Part shown: positions 26,600-36,300 of the stretch, in pieces
Numbering within the stretch: the stretch's first letter is position 1
Layout: each line of letters starts with the position of its first letter
DNA from: Mucilaginibacter sp. CSA2-8R
GTDB lineage: Bacteria > Bacteroidota > Bacteroidia > Sphingobacteriales > Sphingobacteriaceae
Direction: 5' to 3'
Length of the DNA stretch: 64,000 bases
NCBI RefSeq assembly: GCF_038806765.1
Contig: NZ_CP152389.1
Coordinates: forward strand, 310,001-374,000
The notes under the pieces: generated by a model
Seen by the model: the letters and a program-made list of their open reading frames with translations, nothing else
Told to the model about the DNA's origin: nothing
The model's database searches: none
Position numbers and translations under genes: made by a program

Positions 26600-26760
26600 T
26601 AACTTACTACAGTCCGCTCATTGCTGTGGAGGCTACTTCTTTTGGCATAGCCCAAAAAGAAGCAAAAAAAAACGCTCAACTGTTGTGATCACCTGTTTGC
26701 TCACAGACCCTCGCTGGCCCGAGCGCAACGGCGGGTCTCTACGCTTTTATGCACTTCACT
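26600..26760. repeat. REP-like palindromic repeat in the pta-ackA spacer
   Basis: The spacer holds an imperfect hairpin, CTTCTTTTGG (26636-26645) against CCCAAAAAGAAG (26651-26662), followed by a nine-base A run and then a GC-rich block with AGACCC and GGGTCT arms around 26706-26738. The composition is unlike the flanks. The motif 'CTTCTTTTGG ... CCAAAAAGAAG' followed by an A run resembles dispersed intergenic repeats known in Sphingobacteriaceae genomes. Outer limits are approximate, and only one copy is in the window. Confidence 0.5.
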
Positions 26761-26789
26761 TTATCTTCTTATCCTGGAAACTTTTCTTG

Positions 26790-28886
26790 TCATTCTTGCG
26801 CTTGGATAGCGGTAATAATAACAGTATTAAAAATATCGTCTACTGTACAGCCTCGGCTAAGGTCGTTTACGGGTTTGTTGAGGCCTTGCAGCATGGGGCC
26901 AATAGCCAGGGCTCCAGTCTCGCGCTGTACAGCTTTATAGGTATTGTTGCCGGTGTTCAGGTCGGGGAAAATCAGTACGCTGGCCTGGCCGGCAACCTCT
27001 GAGCCGGGTAGCTTGCTTTTGCCTACTATCGGGTCTACCGCCGCATCATATTGTATCGGGCCTTCCACTTTAAGGTCGGGGCGTTTGGTTTTGACAATCT
27101 CGGTAGCACGGCGCACTTTTTCAACATCCTCGCCCTCGCCAGAGGTACCCGACGAATAAGAGAGCATCGCAATACGCGGCTCAATACCAAAGCGCTGACT
27201 GCTCTCAGCTGATGATATCGCAATTTCGGCCAGTTGCTCGGCGGTAGGATTGGGGTTAACGGCACAATCCCCAAAAACAGAAACCCGGTCTGGCAGGCAC
27301 ATGAAAAATACAGACGACACGACCGAAGTACCCGGCTTGGTTTTTACAAACTGCAGTGCTGGCCTGATGGTATGTTGCGTGGTATGTACTGCGCCCGATA
27401 CCATACCATCGGCATGGCCCTTGTATACCATCATGGTACCGAAGTAAGATACATCGGTCATCATATCGGTGGCCATCTCCAGGTTTACGTTTTTGTTTTT
27501 ACGCAGTTCGTAAAGCGTATTTACATATTCCTGGTAATAACCCGACGTGGCAGGATTAACTATATTAATTTTGGTAACGTCCAGGTTTAAACCTAAACGT
27601 TTAATGTTGGCGGTAATATCATCAGGGTTACCCAAAATGGTGAGCGTCACAATCTCCTGGCTGATTAAACGTGCGGCAGCTTTCAAGATGCGCTCATCAT
27701 TACCTTCGGGTAGTACAATATGCTTTTTCTGGCGTTTAGCCCAGTTAGTGAGCTGATACTGGAACATACGAGGGGTAATACCTCCGCTGTGTTTAAAGGT
27801 TACTATCCGTTCGTCCAGCTTGGCTACATCTACGTATTTATTAAATACATCAACAGCCAGCTGTATTTTTTTGGTGTTGTCGGCGGTAATGCGCGAGCGG
27901 ATGTTTCCTATCTGGGTAGTGGTCTGGAATGTTCCGGTTTTTACTGCGATAATGGGTACTACCGTCTGCAAACCATTAATCAGCCTTATAATAGGCTCCT
28001 CGGGCTCTGTACCAGCCGTAAGCACAATGCCTGCTATAGAAGGATAGCTTGTAGACAAGTTGGCTTGCAGCGCCGCAATAATGATATCGCCGCGGTCGCC
28101 GGGGGTAATAATCAGTACGTTCTCTTTAATAAAGTTTAAAAAGTTGGGTACCTGCATGGCCCCGGTTACAAAATTATCTACTTGGTTGCTGAGGCGGTCT
28201 TTGCCGAAAAGTAATTTGCTGTCGGGGAGCTCCTCGCAAATTTCTTTCATAGTGGGGGCCAGTAAGCCCCGCATAGTAGGTATAATAGCGATAATGATGG
28301 CGCCTGGTAACTGGGCGTTGAGTAACTCCCGTACATCATCAATCTGGTCGCTGTTTACTTTGTTAGCTACCAATGCCAGTACCTGTATTTCGCGGCTTTC
28401 AAAATTACGTATCACGGTGATAGCCGCATTTACAATTTGCGCTGTCGTTTTATTTTCGCCCGAGATAACGGCAATAATGGGCGCTCCCAAGTTTTTAGCG
28501 ATAGATGCGTTTACGTCAAACTCAAACGCGGTACCATCGCCCTGGTAGTCGCTGCCTTCAATTACAGTAAAGTCATACTTGTCTTCCAGCTGCTTGTATT
28601 TACGGATGATGGTATCAATCATCTCGCCCTGACTTTCGTTTTCGCTTTGCTGCATAGCTTCCTGCCAGCTAAAGGCGTATGCCTCATCATAACTGATAGG
28701 CAGGTCGAAATACTTGAGCACCGTTTGTATATGGTCGCTTTTATGTTCTTCGGGACGGCGGCTCACAATGGGTTTAAAAAAACCTATTTTTTGGGCCTTG
28801 CCTAAAAGCATATTGATAAGTCCGAGCGAAACAATGGATTTGCCGCTATACGGCTCGGTACTGGTGATAAAAACAGTTTTAATCAT
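26790..28886 (-). CDS. pta: Phosphate acetyltransferase, long form with DRTGG and BioD-like N-terminus
   Basis: The 698-residue enzyme converts acetyl-CoA plus phosphate into acetyl phosphate. Residues 1 to about 220 form a BioD-like P-loop domain (FITSTEPYSGKSIVSLGLIN), about 225-335 the DRTGG regulatory domain, and about 375-698 the catalytic PTA_PTB domain (KKHIVLPEGNDERILKAAAR, YKGHADGMVSGAVHTTQHTI, MLSYSSGTSGEGEDVEKVRR, GPIQYDAAVDPIVGKSKLPG). This long form is the type allosterically regulated in E. coli. It precedes ackA and has a strong promoter match at 28933-28962. Confidence 0.96.
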   Translation of the reverse strand: MIKTVFITSTEPYSGKSIVSLGLINMLLGKAQKIGFFKPIVSRRPEEHKSDHIQTVLKYFDLPISYDEAYAFSWQEAMQQSENESQGEMIDTIIRKYKQLEDKYDFTVIEGSDYQGDGTAFEFDVNASIAKNLGAPIIAVISGENKTTAQIVNAAITVIRNFESREIQVLALVANKVNSDQIDDVRELLNAQLPGAIIIAIIPTMRGLLAPTMKEICEELPDSKLLFGKDRLSNQVDNFVTGAMQVPNFLNFIKENVLIITPGDRGDIIIAALQANLSTSYPSIAGIVLTAGTEPEEPIIRLINGLQTVVPIIAVKTGTFQTTTQIGNIRSRITADNTKKIQLAVDVFNKYVDVAKLDERIVTFKHSGGITPRMFQYQLTNWAKRQKKHIVLPEGNDERILKAAARLISQEIVTLTILGNPDDITANIKRLGLNLDVTKINIVNPATSGYYQEYVNTLYELRKNKNVNLEMATDMMTDVSYFGTMMVYKGHADGMVSGAVHTTQHTIRPALQFVKTKPGTSVVSSVFFMCLPDRVSVFGDCAVNPNPTAEQLAEIAISSAESSQRFGIEPRIAMLSYSSGTSGEGEDVEKVRRATEIVKTKRPDLKVEGPIQYDAAVDPIVGKSKLPGSEVAGQASVLIFPDLNTGNNTYKAVQRETGALAIGPMLQGLNKPVNDLSRGCTVDDIFNTVIITAIQAQE

Positions 28887-29488
28887 GCAGCTTAGAGTTG
28901 CGGTGGTAAATAATAAGATATGGCTTTAATGACAAATATAGGCGCTAATAGTTCTGTTGCAATTGGTATTTGTATAGCGTTGTAGAAACGGGTTGATAAG
29001 CCGAAAAACTTTTGAGTCAATCGTTTTTACCAGCCAGTAAAAGCGGTTGAACTACGCTTGTTTTAGGCCTGCCAAATTTGTTGTTAAAATACTGCCATTA
29101 TGACTTAATGTGCGCTTTGTAATCTGTTGGTAATCAGTACAATTATTTTATAAAAAATAATGCTAATGTTTTTAGTATTTAAATTTTAATTTGTAGCTTT
29201 GATTTATAAGAAAAAAGGCCCTTTAAAATGAATGAGGGCATGGTTTTTTGAAATTAGAATTTGATGTTTAAAAGTTGGTTTATCGATAACATTAAAAACT
29301 GCCTTTTTAGCATAAAAGTGGAGTAGGGTACAAGCTTTGCTCAATAGTTAATACTGATTAGCAATCAACCTGTTAACAGTTAAATGCCGGCTTAGCAGCT
29401 ATGGCAAAACGTTGAAACCTGAGTTACAATTACAGCAGTTGCAAGGTGTGCTGCGGTGTAAAAAGTAAATTAAAAATTTAAAAGATAG
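28887..29488. other. 602-base gene-free stretch between divergent pta and the orphan phage-type pair
   Basis: No reading frame of useful length is present. It holds the pta promoter at the left end. On the plus strand it has TAGCTTTG (29194-29201, a TAnnTTTG match without a clear -33 box) followed by a small hairpin (GCCCT 29218-29222, AGGGC 29235-29239) and a T run. The remainder is AT-rich with nothing I can name. If transcription starts near 29207 the leader of the next gene would be about 280 bases. Confidence 0.5.
28933..28962 (-). promoter_or_regulatory. Bacteroidota-type promoter for pta
   Basis: On the minus strand TTG (28962-28960), 19 bases, then TATATTTG (28940-28933), about 46 bases before the pta start. 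This is one of the best promoter matches in the window. Confidence 0.65.
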
Positions 29489-30406
29489 ATGGACACGTTT
29501 GAGTTAACAACAATTACAGATGAAATGCAATCATCTATTACACACATGGCACAGATGCGCAATCACTTAGTTGCCTTTACCAAAGAGGTACTGGTTAAAG
29601 AGCAGGATTATGGTGTAGTGCCGGGTGTGCAAAAACCAACCTTATTAAAACCAGGTGCCGAAAAACTGATGAACCTTTACGGACTGGCTGTGGAGTTTGA
29701 TTGTACTGATAAAGTACTCGACCTGCAATCAAAGTTTGTAGCCTATACTTATAAAGCAACCGTACGTAACCGCGATGGGCGTATAGTTACCCAATGCGAG
29801 GGTTCGGTAAATAGCTACGAGCCTAAGTACCGCTATATCTGGACAGAAAAACCTAAGCCTTCGCAGGCTATGCAAGACCAGCTGAAAGCTGAAGGTAACG
29901 GTAAATTCCGTAAATCTTCGGGCGGTTGGGCATGGGTTGAACGTACCGAAAATCCTGATTTGGTAGGCTTGCAAAATACCATGCAGAAAATGGCACAAAA
30001 ACGTGCATTTGTAGGTGCGATATTATTAGCTACCAATGCCAGCGAGTTCTTTACTCAGGATGTAGAAGACATGGGCTTTATTGATGTAGAAGCTACCGTA
30101 GTAGAAGAACCAAAAGCTCCTGCCAAAGCAGTTAAAGAGGTGAAAGGCACTGTACCTGCACGCGAAGCGCAACCATCGGACGCTAAAGAGGAAAAGAAAG
30201 CGGTAAAAGCAAAGGTGCCTGCCAAAGAAGTACAGCCGGTTGATTCAAGTATACCTGCAGAAACCCGTTCGGCTATTCAGGGTGCTAAGGATGTAGCTGC
30301 TTTATATTTAATACATAAAAATAACGTAGCTCTGCAAAATGATGAGCAGTTTATTAAAATGCTATCAACCAAAAAAGCAGAGATCAGGAAAGGAATAGCT
30401 GCCTAA
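29489..30406 (+). CDS. Uncharacterised protein resembling phage ssDNA-annealing/recombination-associated proteins
   Basis: This 305-residue protein is not a known bacterial enzyme. Residues 1 to about 195 match the style of phage proteins found with RecT/ERF-type recombinases: VKEQDYGVVPGVQKPTLLKP then GAEKLMNLYGLAVEF, and NTMQKMAQKRAFVGAILLAT leading into a FTQDVEDM ending typical of that group. A Lys/Ala/Pro-rich linker (about residues 205-255) joins a small helical C-terminal region (IQGAKDVAALYLIHKNNVAL). The stop codon overlaps the next start by one base. No integrase, capsid or other phage gene is near. Function as a single-strand DNA-binding or annealing accessory is inference by resemblance. 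Confidence 0.55.
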   Translation: MDTFELTTITDEMQSSITHMAQMRNHLVAFTKEVLVKEQDYGVVPGVQKPTLLKPGAEKLMNLYGLAVEFDCTDKVLDLQSKFVAYTYKATVRNRDGRIVTQCEGSVNSYEPKYRYIWTEKPKPSQAMQDQLKAEGNGKFRKSSGGWAWVERTENPDLVGLQNTMQKMAQKRAFVGAILLATNASEFFTQDVEDMGFIDVEATVVEEPKAPAKAVKEVKGTVPAREAQPSDAKEEKKAVKAKVPAKEVQPVDSSIPAETRSAIQGAKDVAALYLIHKNNVALQNDEQFIKMLSTKKAEIRKGIAA

Positions 30407-30930
30407 TGAGACATGCCTCAGCCATGCAGCTTCCTGCCTGCGAAGCAGTAACCCTGTTTACGGGTAACGATTTGGCTCCCGAAAGCCTGATTAAGCTGGA
30501 CAGGGCTACCATTGCCCGCATTGTAAAAGACACTGAACAATTGATTGCCGATGGCGAACTGGACAGTGTACGCATGCTGGTATTAGCTAAAAAAGGACAG
30601 GAGCTGTTTAACAGTTTAGAAAAAACCGCACGCCGGTATGCCGAAGAGCATGCCCGCGTTGCCAGGCACGATAAGCTAAGACTTTTTGATGCCGAAATTA
30701 TAGAGAAAGAAACAGGAGTGAGTTATGATTACTCGGTTTGTAATGATGCAACCTGGAATGAATTGCATGATGTGCAGGCAGAGGTTCATCAGAAACTTAA
30801 ACAACGCGAAGCTTACTTAAAAACGGTGACTACCCCAACGCTAAGCGTTGACCGTTATACCGGCGAAGTGTGGGAAGTAAAACCACCATTGCGTACCTCC
30901 AAGCAAGGGTTAAACGTAAGTTTAAAATAA
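30406..30930 (+). CDS. Uncharacterised protein coupled to the phage-type gene
   Basis: The ATG overlaps the preceding TAA (TAATG), so translation is coupled. The 174-residue product is mostly helical and charged (ATIARIVKDTEQLIADGELD, SVRMLVLAKKGQELFNSLEK, VQAEVHQKLKQREAYLKTVT), with a final segment containing YTGEVWEVKPPLRTSKQGLN. It has no signal peptide, membrane helix or recognisable catalytic motif. Similar small helical proteins sit beside recombination genes in Bacteroidota phages, so a partner role with the upstream protein is plausible but unproven. Confidence 0.55.
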   Translation: MRHASAMQLPACEAVTLFTGNDLAPESLIKLDRATIARIVKDTEQLIADGELDSVRMLVLAKKGQELFNSLEKTARRYAEEHARVARHDKLRLFDAEIIEKETGVSYDYSVCNDATWNELHDVQAEVHQKLKQREAYLKTVTTPTLSVDRYTGEVWEVKPPLRTSKQGLNVSLK

Positions 30931-31002
30931 CTAACCCTAATATATATCCCAGAGGCCTGCTTCAGTAATGAGGCAGGCTTCGCTGTTTATAAGCTTGCCA
31001 TG

Positions 31003-31899
31003 TTAAGGCTTGTGGTATAATTTACGGTACTGGTTGGGCGATTTGCCTGTATGTTGCTTAAATAGCTTTGAAAAATAGAACGGGTCGGTAAACCCGATTT
31101 CGGCACAAACCTGCTTAATATTCAGGCTGCTAAAGCAAAGATGCTGGCAGGCATGATGTATACGTAACTGCGTAAAATACTGGATAGGCGCATAACCTGT
31201 GGCCTGCCTGAAAACTTCAGAGTAGCGCGACACTGAGTAATTGACATGTGCGGCTAAATCTTTAATCTGCAGGTTTTGGTTAATATGTTCGCGCATGTAA
31301 TTAACAGACGTAGCAACCATACCGGCATTGTCGGCAGTTCGACGTGGCTCTTCGTAAATATAGGTGGAAATCAACCTTAATGTCCTGATGTACATCAGCT
31401 CTAATTGTAAATCGTCAAAGCCAATCTCCATCATATCAATAATGTCGTTAAAAAGCAACAGGCGTTGTTCGTCAAAACTAATGTAATCACCGTCAGGACT
31501 GGCGGTTTTTAAATAGCGATTGTATAGTGTTGCAGCCTGCTCGCCGTTAAAGTGAAGCCAGTAAATGCTCCAGGGGCGTTCAACCGAACTGCCATAATGG
31601 TGTGCAACGTTTTTCGGTATTATTTTAAAGCTGTTGGCCACCAATTCATAATGCTTTTCCTCTATATCAATCCAGCCTTCGCCGGCAATGCAGTAAATGA
31701 TAATGTATTCTTCGCTTCCAGAATTTCTTTTACGCCGATGTGTTGCTGCAACCGGATAATAACCCGCCGCATTAACATATAACAGCTTGCTGAACACATT
31801 CCGGAGCATTTTTTTTCTTTGCAATGGCGAGGTAATCACCATCCGTTGCCCCACAAAACCTTCGGTCAGTGTGTTGAGCGATCCAGTTGAATCATCCAT
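31003..31899 (-). CDS. AraC family transcriptional regulator
   Basis: The 298-residue protein has an N-terminal cupin-like sensor region (about residues 40-170: YIIIYCIAGEGWIDIEEKHY, NVAHHYGSSVERPWSIYWLH) and a C-terminal double helix-turn-helix (about 195-295: MREHINQNLQIKDLAAHVNY, YFTQLRIHHACQHLCFSSLN, IGFTDPFYFSKLFKQHTGKS). It is divergent from the sugar porter gene across about 130 bases, the standard layout for an activator of the neighbouring catabolic operon. The sensor resembles the AraC-type arabinose/sugar-binding fold, so the inducer is likely a sugar released by the GH2/GH35 enzymes (inference). Confidence 0.92.
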   Translation of the reverse strand: MDDSTGSLNTLTEGFVGQRMVITSPLQRKKMLRNVFSKLLYVNAAGYYPVAATHRRKRNSGSEEYIIIYCIAGEGWIDIEEKHYELVANSFKIIPKNVAHHYGSSVERPWSIYWLHFNGEQAATLYNRYLKTASPDGDYISFDEQRLLLFNDIIDMMEIGFDDLQLELMYIRTLRLISTYIYEEPRRTADNAGMVATSVNYMREHINQNLQIKDLAAHVNYSVSRYSEVFRQATGYAPIQYFTQLRIHHACQHLCFSSLNIKQVCAEIGFTDPFYFSKLFKQHTGKSPNQYRKLYHKP

Positions 31900-32031
31900 A
31901 TTTTTGAAGAAATGGAGTCTTAGTTTTAAAACGAATCGTAAGATAATACATTTTTAACAAAAAAATATCTATTGCATCTGCCTGGTGCGGCGCTTACTTT
32001 TACTATACCAATTTTAAATCTTCTGTTATTT

Positions 32032-33378
32032 ATGGAAAAAGCCGAAATGCGCTTTAATAATGGCTTTGTTACCGGAATTTCATTCATTTCGGCTTTAGGC
32101 GGTTACCTGTTCGGGTTTGATTTTGCTGTTATTTCGGGCGCACTTCCGTTTCTGCGAAAAGCATTTGCGTTGGATGCCTGGTGGGAGGGTTTTTTAACCG
32201 GGTCGCTGGGGTTAGGCTGCATCATCGGTTGCCTTATTGCCGGTAAACTGGCCGACCGCTACGGGCGCCGCCCCGGGCTCATGTTGGCAGCCGCCATATT
32301 TGCGGTCTCCTCATTGGGCATGGCTATAGCCGGTAACCTCACCATTTTTGTATTGATGCGTTTTGCTGCCGGCATTGGTGTGGGTATGGCCTCCATGTTA
32401 AGTCCAATGTATATTGCCGAGGTATCACCGGCTTCTATCCGCGGCCGAAACGTGGCTATCAATCAGCTTACTATTGTAATTGGTATCCTAATAACCAATA
32501 TTGTTAATTACCTATTGTCAAACCACGGCCCGGATGCCTGGCGCTGGATGTTTGGCTTAGGGTTTGTACCGTCAGGCCTGTTTCTGTTAGGTGTACTTTG
32601 GTTACCCGAAAGTCCGCGTTGGTTATTGAAGGTTGGCCGTGATAACGAAGCTCAGGCCGTGCTAAGTAAAATTGGCTCAGAGGCTTTTGTATCATCTACC
32701 ACCGATAGTATTAAGCAATCCTTGTCCGGCGTTACCGGTAAACAATCTTATGCAGCGGTGTTTGAAAAAGCTGTACGGCCGGCTGTTATTGTAGGTATTA
32801 CGCTGGCGGTGTTTCAGCAACTATGTGGTATCAATGTAGTGTTCAATTATACCTCAACCATATTTGCCTCAGTAGGGGCCAATCTAAACCGGCAACTCGT
32901 TGAAACCATCGCTATAGGCATCGTCAATTTATTATTTACGCTTTTAGCCATGCGGCAGGTGGATAAATTAGGGCGCCGGCCGTTGATGCTGATTGGTTCC
33001 ATTGGTTTGGCAGTTACGTACCTGCTGCTGGCCTACTTTTTACAAATCAAGGCACCCGCTATCTGGATATCCGTTTCGGTTTTGTTGGCCATTGGCCTGT
33101 ATGCCACCTCGCTGGCACCGGTAACATGGGTGCTTATATCCGAGATTTTTCCTAACCATATTCGCGGCGTGGCATCATCGGTAGCTATTGTTTCGTTATG
33201 GGGGGCCTATTTCGTGCTCGTGTTTACTTTTCCGGTGCTGGCCAAGGTTTTAGGTACGTATGGCCCCTTTTACCTGTATGCAGTTATATGCTTTTTAGGC
33301 TTCCTGTTTGTGCTTAAAAGAGTAAAAGAAACCAAGGGGCAAACTTTGGAAGAGTTAGAACAGCAATTCAAACATTAA
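32032..33378 (+). CDS. MFS sugar transporter, sugar porter family
   Basis: The ATG at 32032 (MEKAEMRFNNG) is preferred to the one at 31972, which adds twenty residues unlike the family. The 448-residue, twelve-helix protein carries sugar porter signatures: GYLFGFDFAVISGALPFLRK, DRYGRRPGLML, PESPRWLLKVGR, QQLCGINVVFNYTSTIF and DKLGRRPLML. It is probably a proton-coupled importer of a hexose or pentose across the inner membrane. It heads the operon with DUF5107, GH2 and GH35 genes and is divergent from araC-type regulator, supporting galactose or a related sugar as substrate. Confidence 0.93.
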   Translation: MEKAEMRFNNGFVTGISFISALGGYLFGFDFAVISGALPFLRKAFALDAWWEGFLTGSLGLGCIIGCLIAGKLADRYGRRPGLMLAAAIFAVSSLGMAIAGNLTIFVLMRFAAGIGVGMASMLSPMYIAEVSPASIRGRNVAINQLTIVIGILITNIVNYLLSNHGPDAWRWMFGLGFVPSGLFLLGVLWLPESPRWLLKVGRDNEAQAVLSKIGSEAFVSSTTDSIKQSLSGVTGKQSYAAVFEKAVRPAVIVGITLAVFQQLCGINVVFNYTSTIFASVGANLNRQLVETIAIGIVNLLFTLLAMRQVDKLGRRPLMLIGSIGLAVTYLLLAYFLQIKAPAIWISVSVLLAIGLYATSLAPVTWVLISEIFPNHIRGVASSVAIVSLWGAYFVLVFTFPVLAKVLGTYGPFYLYAVICFLGFLFVLKRVKETKGQTLEELEQQFKH

Positions 33379-33395
33379 AATATCAGCAATATTAT

Positions 33396-36300
33396 ATGAG
33401 CAATTTTGGTGTAAATATCTGGCAGGAGCCGGTTATCATTCCTACTTACGGTGTAGGTAAGCCCGAGCAAAACCCCATGTTTTTCGAAAAAAGGGTATAT
33501 CAGGGTAGCAGTGGTGCCGTTTATCCTAATCCGGTTATTGAAAAAATATACGATGAAAAGCACGACCAGGAATATATTGCCCTCTACATCGAGAACCAGT
33601 ACCTCAAAATAATGATATTGCCGCGGCTGGGCGGCCGGGTACAAATGGCATACGACAAAATTAAGGAACGTCATTTTATCTACTACAACCAGGTCATTAA
33701 GCCGGCTTTGGTAGGTTTAACCGGACCATGGATTTCGGGCGGTATTGAATTTAATTGGCCGCAGCATCACCGGCCAAGTACCTTCGAGCCGGTAGACTAT
33801 CAGATTGCTGAGAATACCGATGGCAGTAAAACGGTTTGGGTAAACGAGGTAGAACGCATGTTTGGCACCAAAGGCATGGCTGGTTTTACCTTGCACCCGG
33901 ATAAGGCTTACCTGGAAATTAAAGCGCAGTTATTTAATCGTACACCGTTGCCGCAAACCTTTTTGTGGTGGGCTAATCCGGCAGTTAAAGTAAACGACGA
34001 TTACCAGTCAATTTTCCCGCCCGATGTAAACGCTGTATTCGACCATGGCAAGCGCGATGTTTCTGATTTTCCTATCGCCACAGGCACCTATTACAAGGTA
34101 GATTATTCGCCGGGAACTGATATTTCCCGCTACAAAAACATCCCGGTACCGACGTCATACATGGCTATTAACTCCAGCTATGATTTTATAGGTGGTTATG
34201 AGCATGATACTAAGGGAGGTTTGTTGCATGTGGCCAGTCATCACGTATCGCCGGGCAAAAAACAATGGACCTGGGGCTATGGTGATTTTGGCCAGGCCTG
34301 GGACCGTAACCTTACCGACGAAGACGGACCATACATCGAACTGATGACCGGTGTGTTTACCGATAACCAGCCCGATTTTTCGTGGCTGATGCCTTACGAA
34401 GAAAAATCATTCACCCAGTACTTTTTACCATACCGCGAATTGGGCGTTGTTAAAAATGCCAATCAGGATATATTGTTGAGTGCTGAAGCTGATGTTGATA
34501 AGCTTGCCATCAAGATCATGGTAACCTCGGTTCAGCAAAACCTTAACATAAATGTAAGTGTCGGCAAGGCAGTGCTGTTCGTGCAAAATGTTGACCTGGT
34601 GCCAGAAGCTATCTTTGAGCATATCCTTAGCCTGCCAGCAGGTTTCGATGTAGAAGCCTTTACTGTGGTTATTTCAAACAATTCGGGCAGCGAAGTGCTT
34701 AAGTATACTGCAGATGCAGGAGTTGAAAATGAAATGCCAGTTGCAGCTAAACCGGCATTGCTGCCACATGAGGTAGAAAATAACGAACAACTTTTTTTAA
34801 CCGGACAGCATTTGGAGCAATACCGACATGCCAATTATAGTCCGCTGCCTTATTACGAAGAAGCGTTAAAGCGTGACGATAAAGACATCCGTTGTAATAA
34901 CGCATTAGGGGTTTGGTATATGCGTAAAGGTAAATTTGTGCAGGCTGAGCCATTTTTTCGCAAAGCGATAGAAACCATTACGGCCCGCAACCCGAATCCG
35001 TACGACGGCGAGCCCTACTATAACTTAGGGTTATGCCTGCAATACCAGGGCCGCCTTACCGAGGCTTATGATACTTTTTACAAAGCCACTTGGAGTAATG
35101 CCTGGAAAGACACCGCCTATTTTGCCATAGCACAGATTGACGTTGCGCAAAGGAAATACAGTTTAGGTTTGGAGCATGTTGATCAGGCCATTGACCGTAA
35201 TGCACGTAACAGCAAAGCTTGGGCATTAAAGATAACTATACTGAGAAAGTTGGGCCAGCCTGAACCGGCATTGCAAGTATGTGCAGAAGCCTTAACCCGC
35301 GACCGCTTTAACTTGAATGCATGGTTTGAGAAAATGCAGCTTGATGCTGATGCTGGCGATACGCAAAATGCCGATGCCGCATTGCAGCAATTATTAACAC
35401 TGTCGCGCGGTACGGCGCATAACCACATCGCCTATGCGCTTGATTATGCAGCTGCCGGATGTTATGAAGAAGCCTTTCAGTTGCTAAGCTATGTTGACAG
35501 CGCTGAAACATCCCCGTTGGTGCATTATTATGCTGCTCTATATAACTATAAGTTGAACAGGCAGAACGATGCCGCTCATCATCTGGAAATGGCCGCCGAA
35601 GCAAACCCATATCTATGCTTCCCTAACAGTTTAGAAGATATAGAAGCTTTGCAGTTTGCTATCAGTCATAATGCCAATGATGGTAAGGCGCCTTATTACT
35701 TAGGCAACTTATGGTACGATAAAAAGCAGTATGATGATGCCATCAATTGCTGGGAAAAGTCCGTAGCTATTGACGACACATTTGCTACCGCTCATCGCAA
35801 TTTGGGTATCGCTTATTTTAATAAACGTAACAACCCGCAGAAAGCATTGCAGTATTTTGAAAAAGCATTTATGCTTAACCCTGCTGATGCACGGGTGTTG
35901 ATGGAGCTTGATCAGTTATACAAAAGATTGAACCGGGAGCCGCAGGAAAGGCTATCTTTTTTAGAGGACAACTTAAACACGGTTTTAGAACGCGACGACC
36001 TTTATCTGGAAAGAGCAGCCCTATACAACCAGTTGAGAGATTTTCGGCAAGCGTATGAGCTCATCATGGCCCGCCGTTTTCACCCGTGGGAGGGGGGAGA
36101 AGGCAAAGTGTCCGGTCAGTATGTTTTAAGTTTGGTCGAATTAGCGAAGCAACATATAGCGCAAGGCGATTATAATAAGGCCATTGAGTTGCTAACACAG
36201 GCACAAATTTACCCGCATAGTATTGGCGAAGGAAAGCTTTACGGTACGCCCGAAAACGATGTATATTATTGGTTAGGGGTAGCTACCGGAACTTTGAACG

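Noticed and set aside
27720..28548. Overlapping plus-strand frames of 139 and 162 codons opposite pta
   Set aside because: They lie wholly within the well-supported pta gene and show no family motif.
29489..30930. Prophage
   Set aside because: Apart from the two coupled genes there is no integrase, repressor, capsid, tail or lysis gene, and flanking genes are ordinary chromosomal genes.
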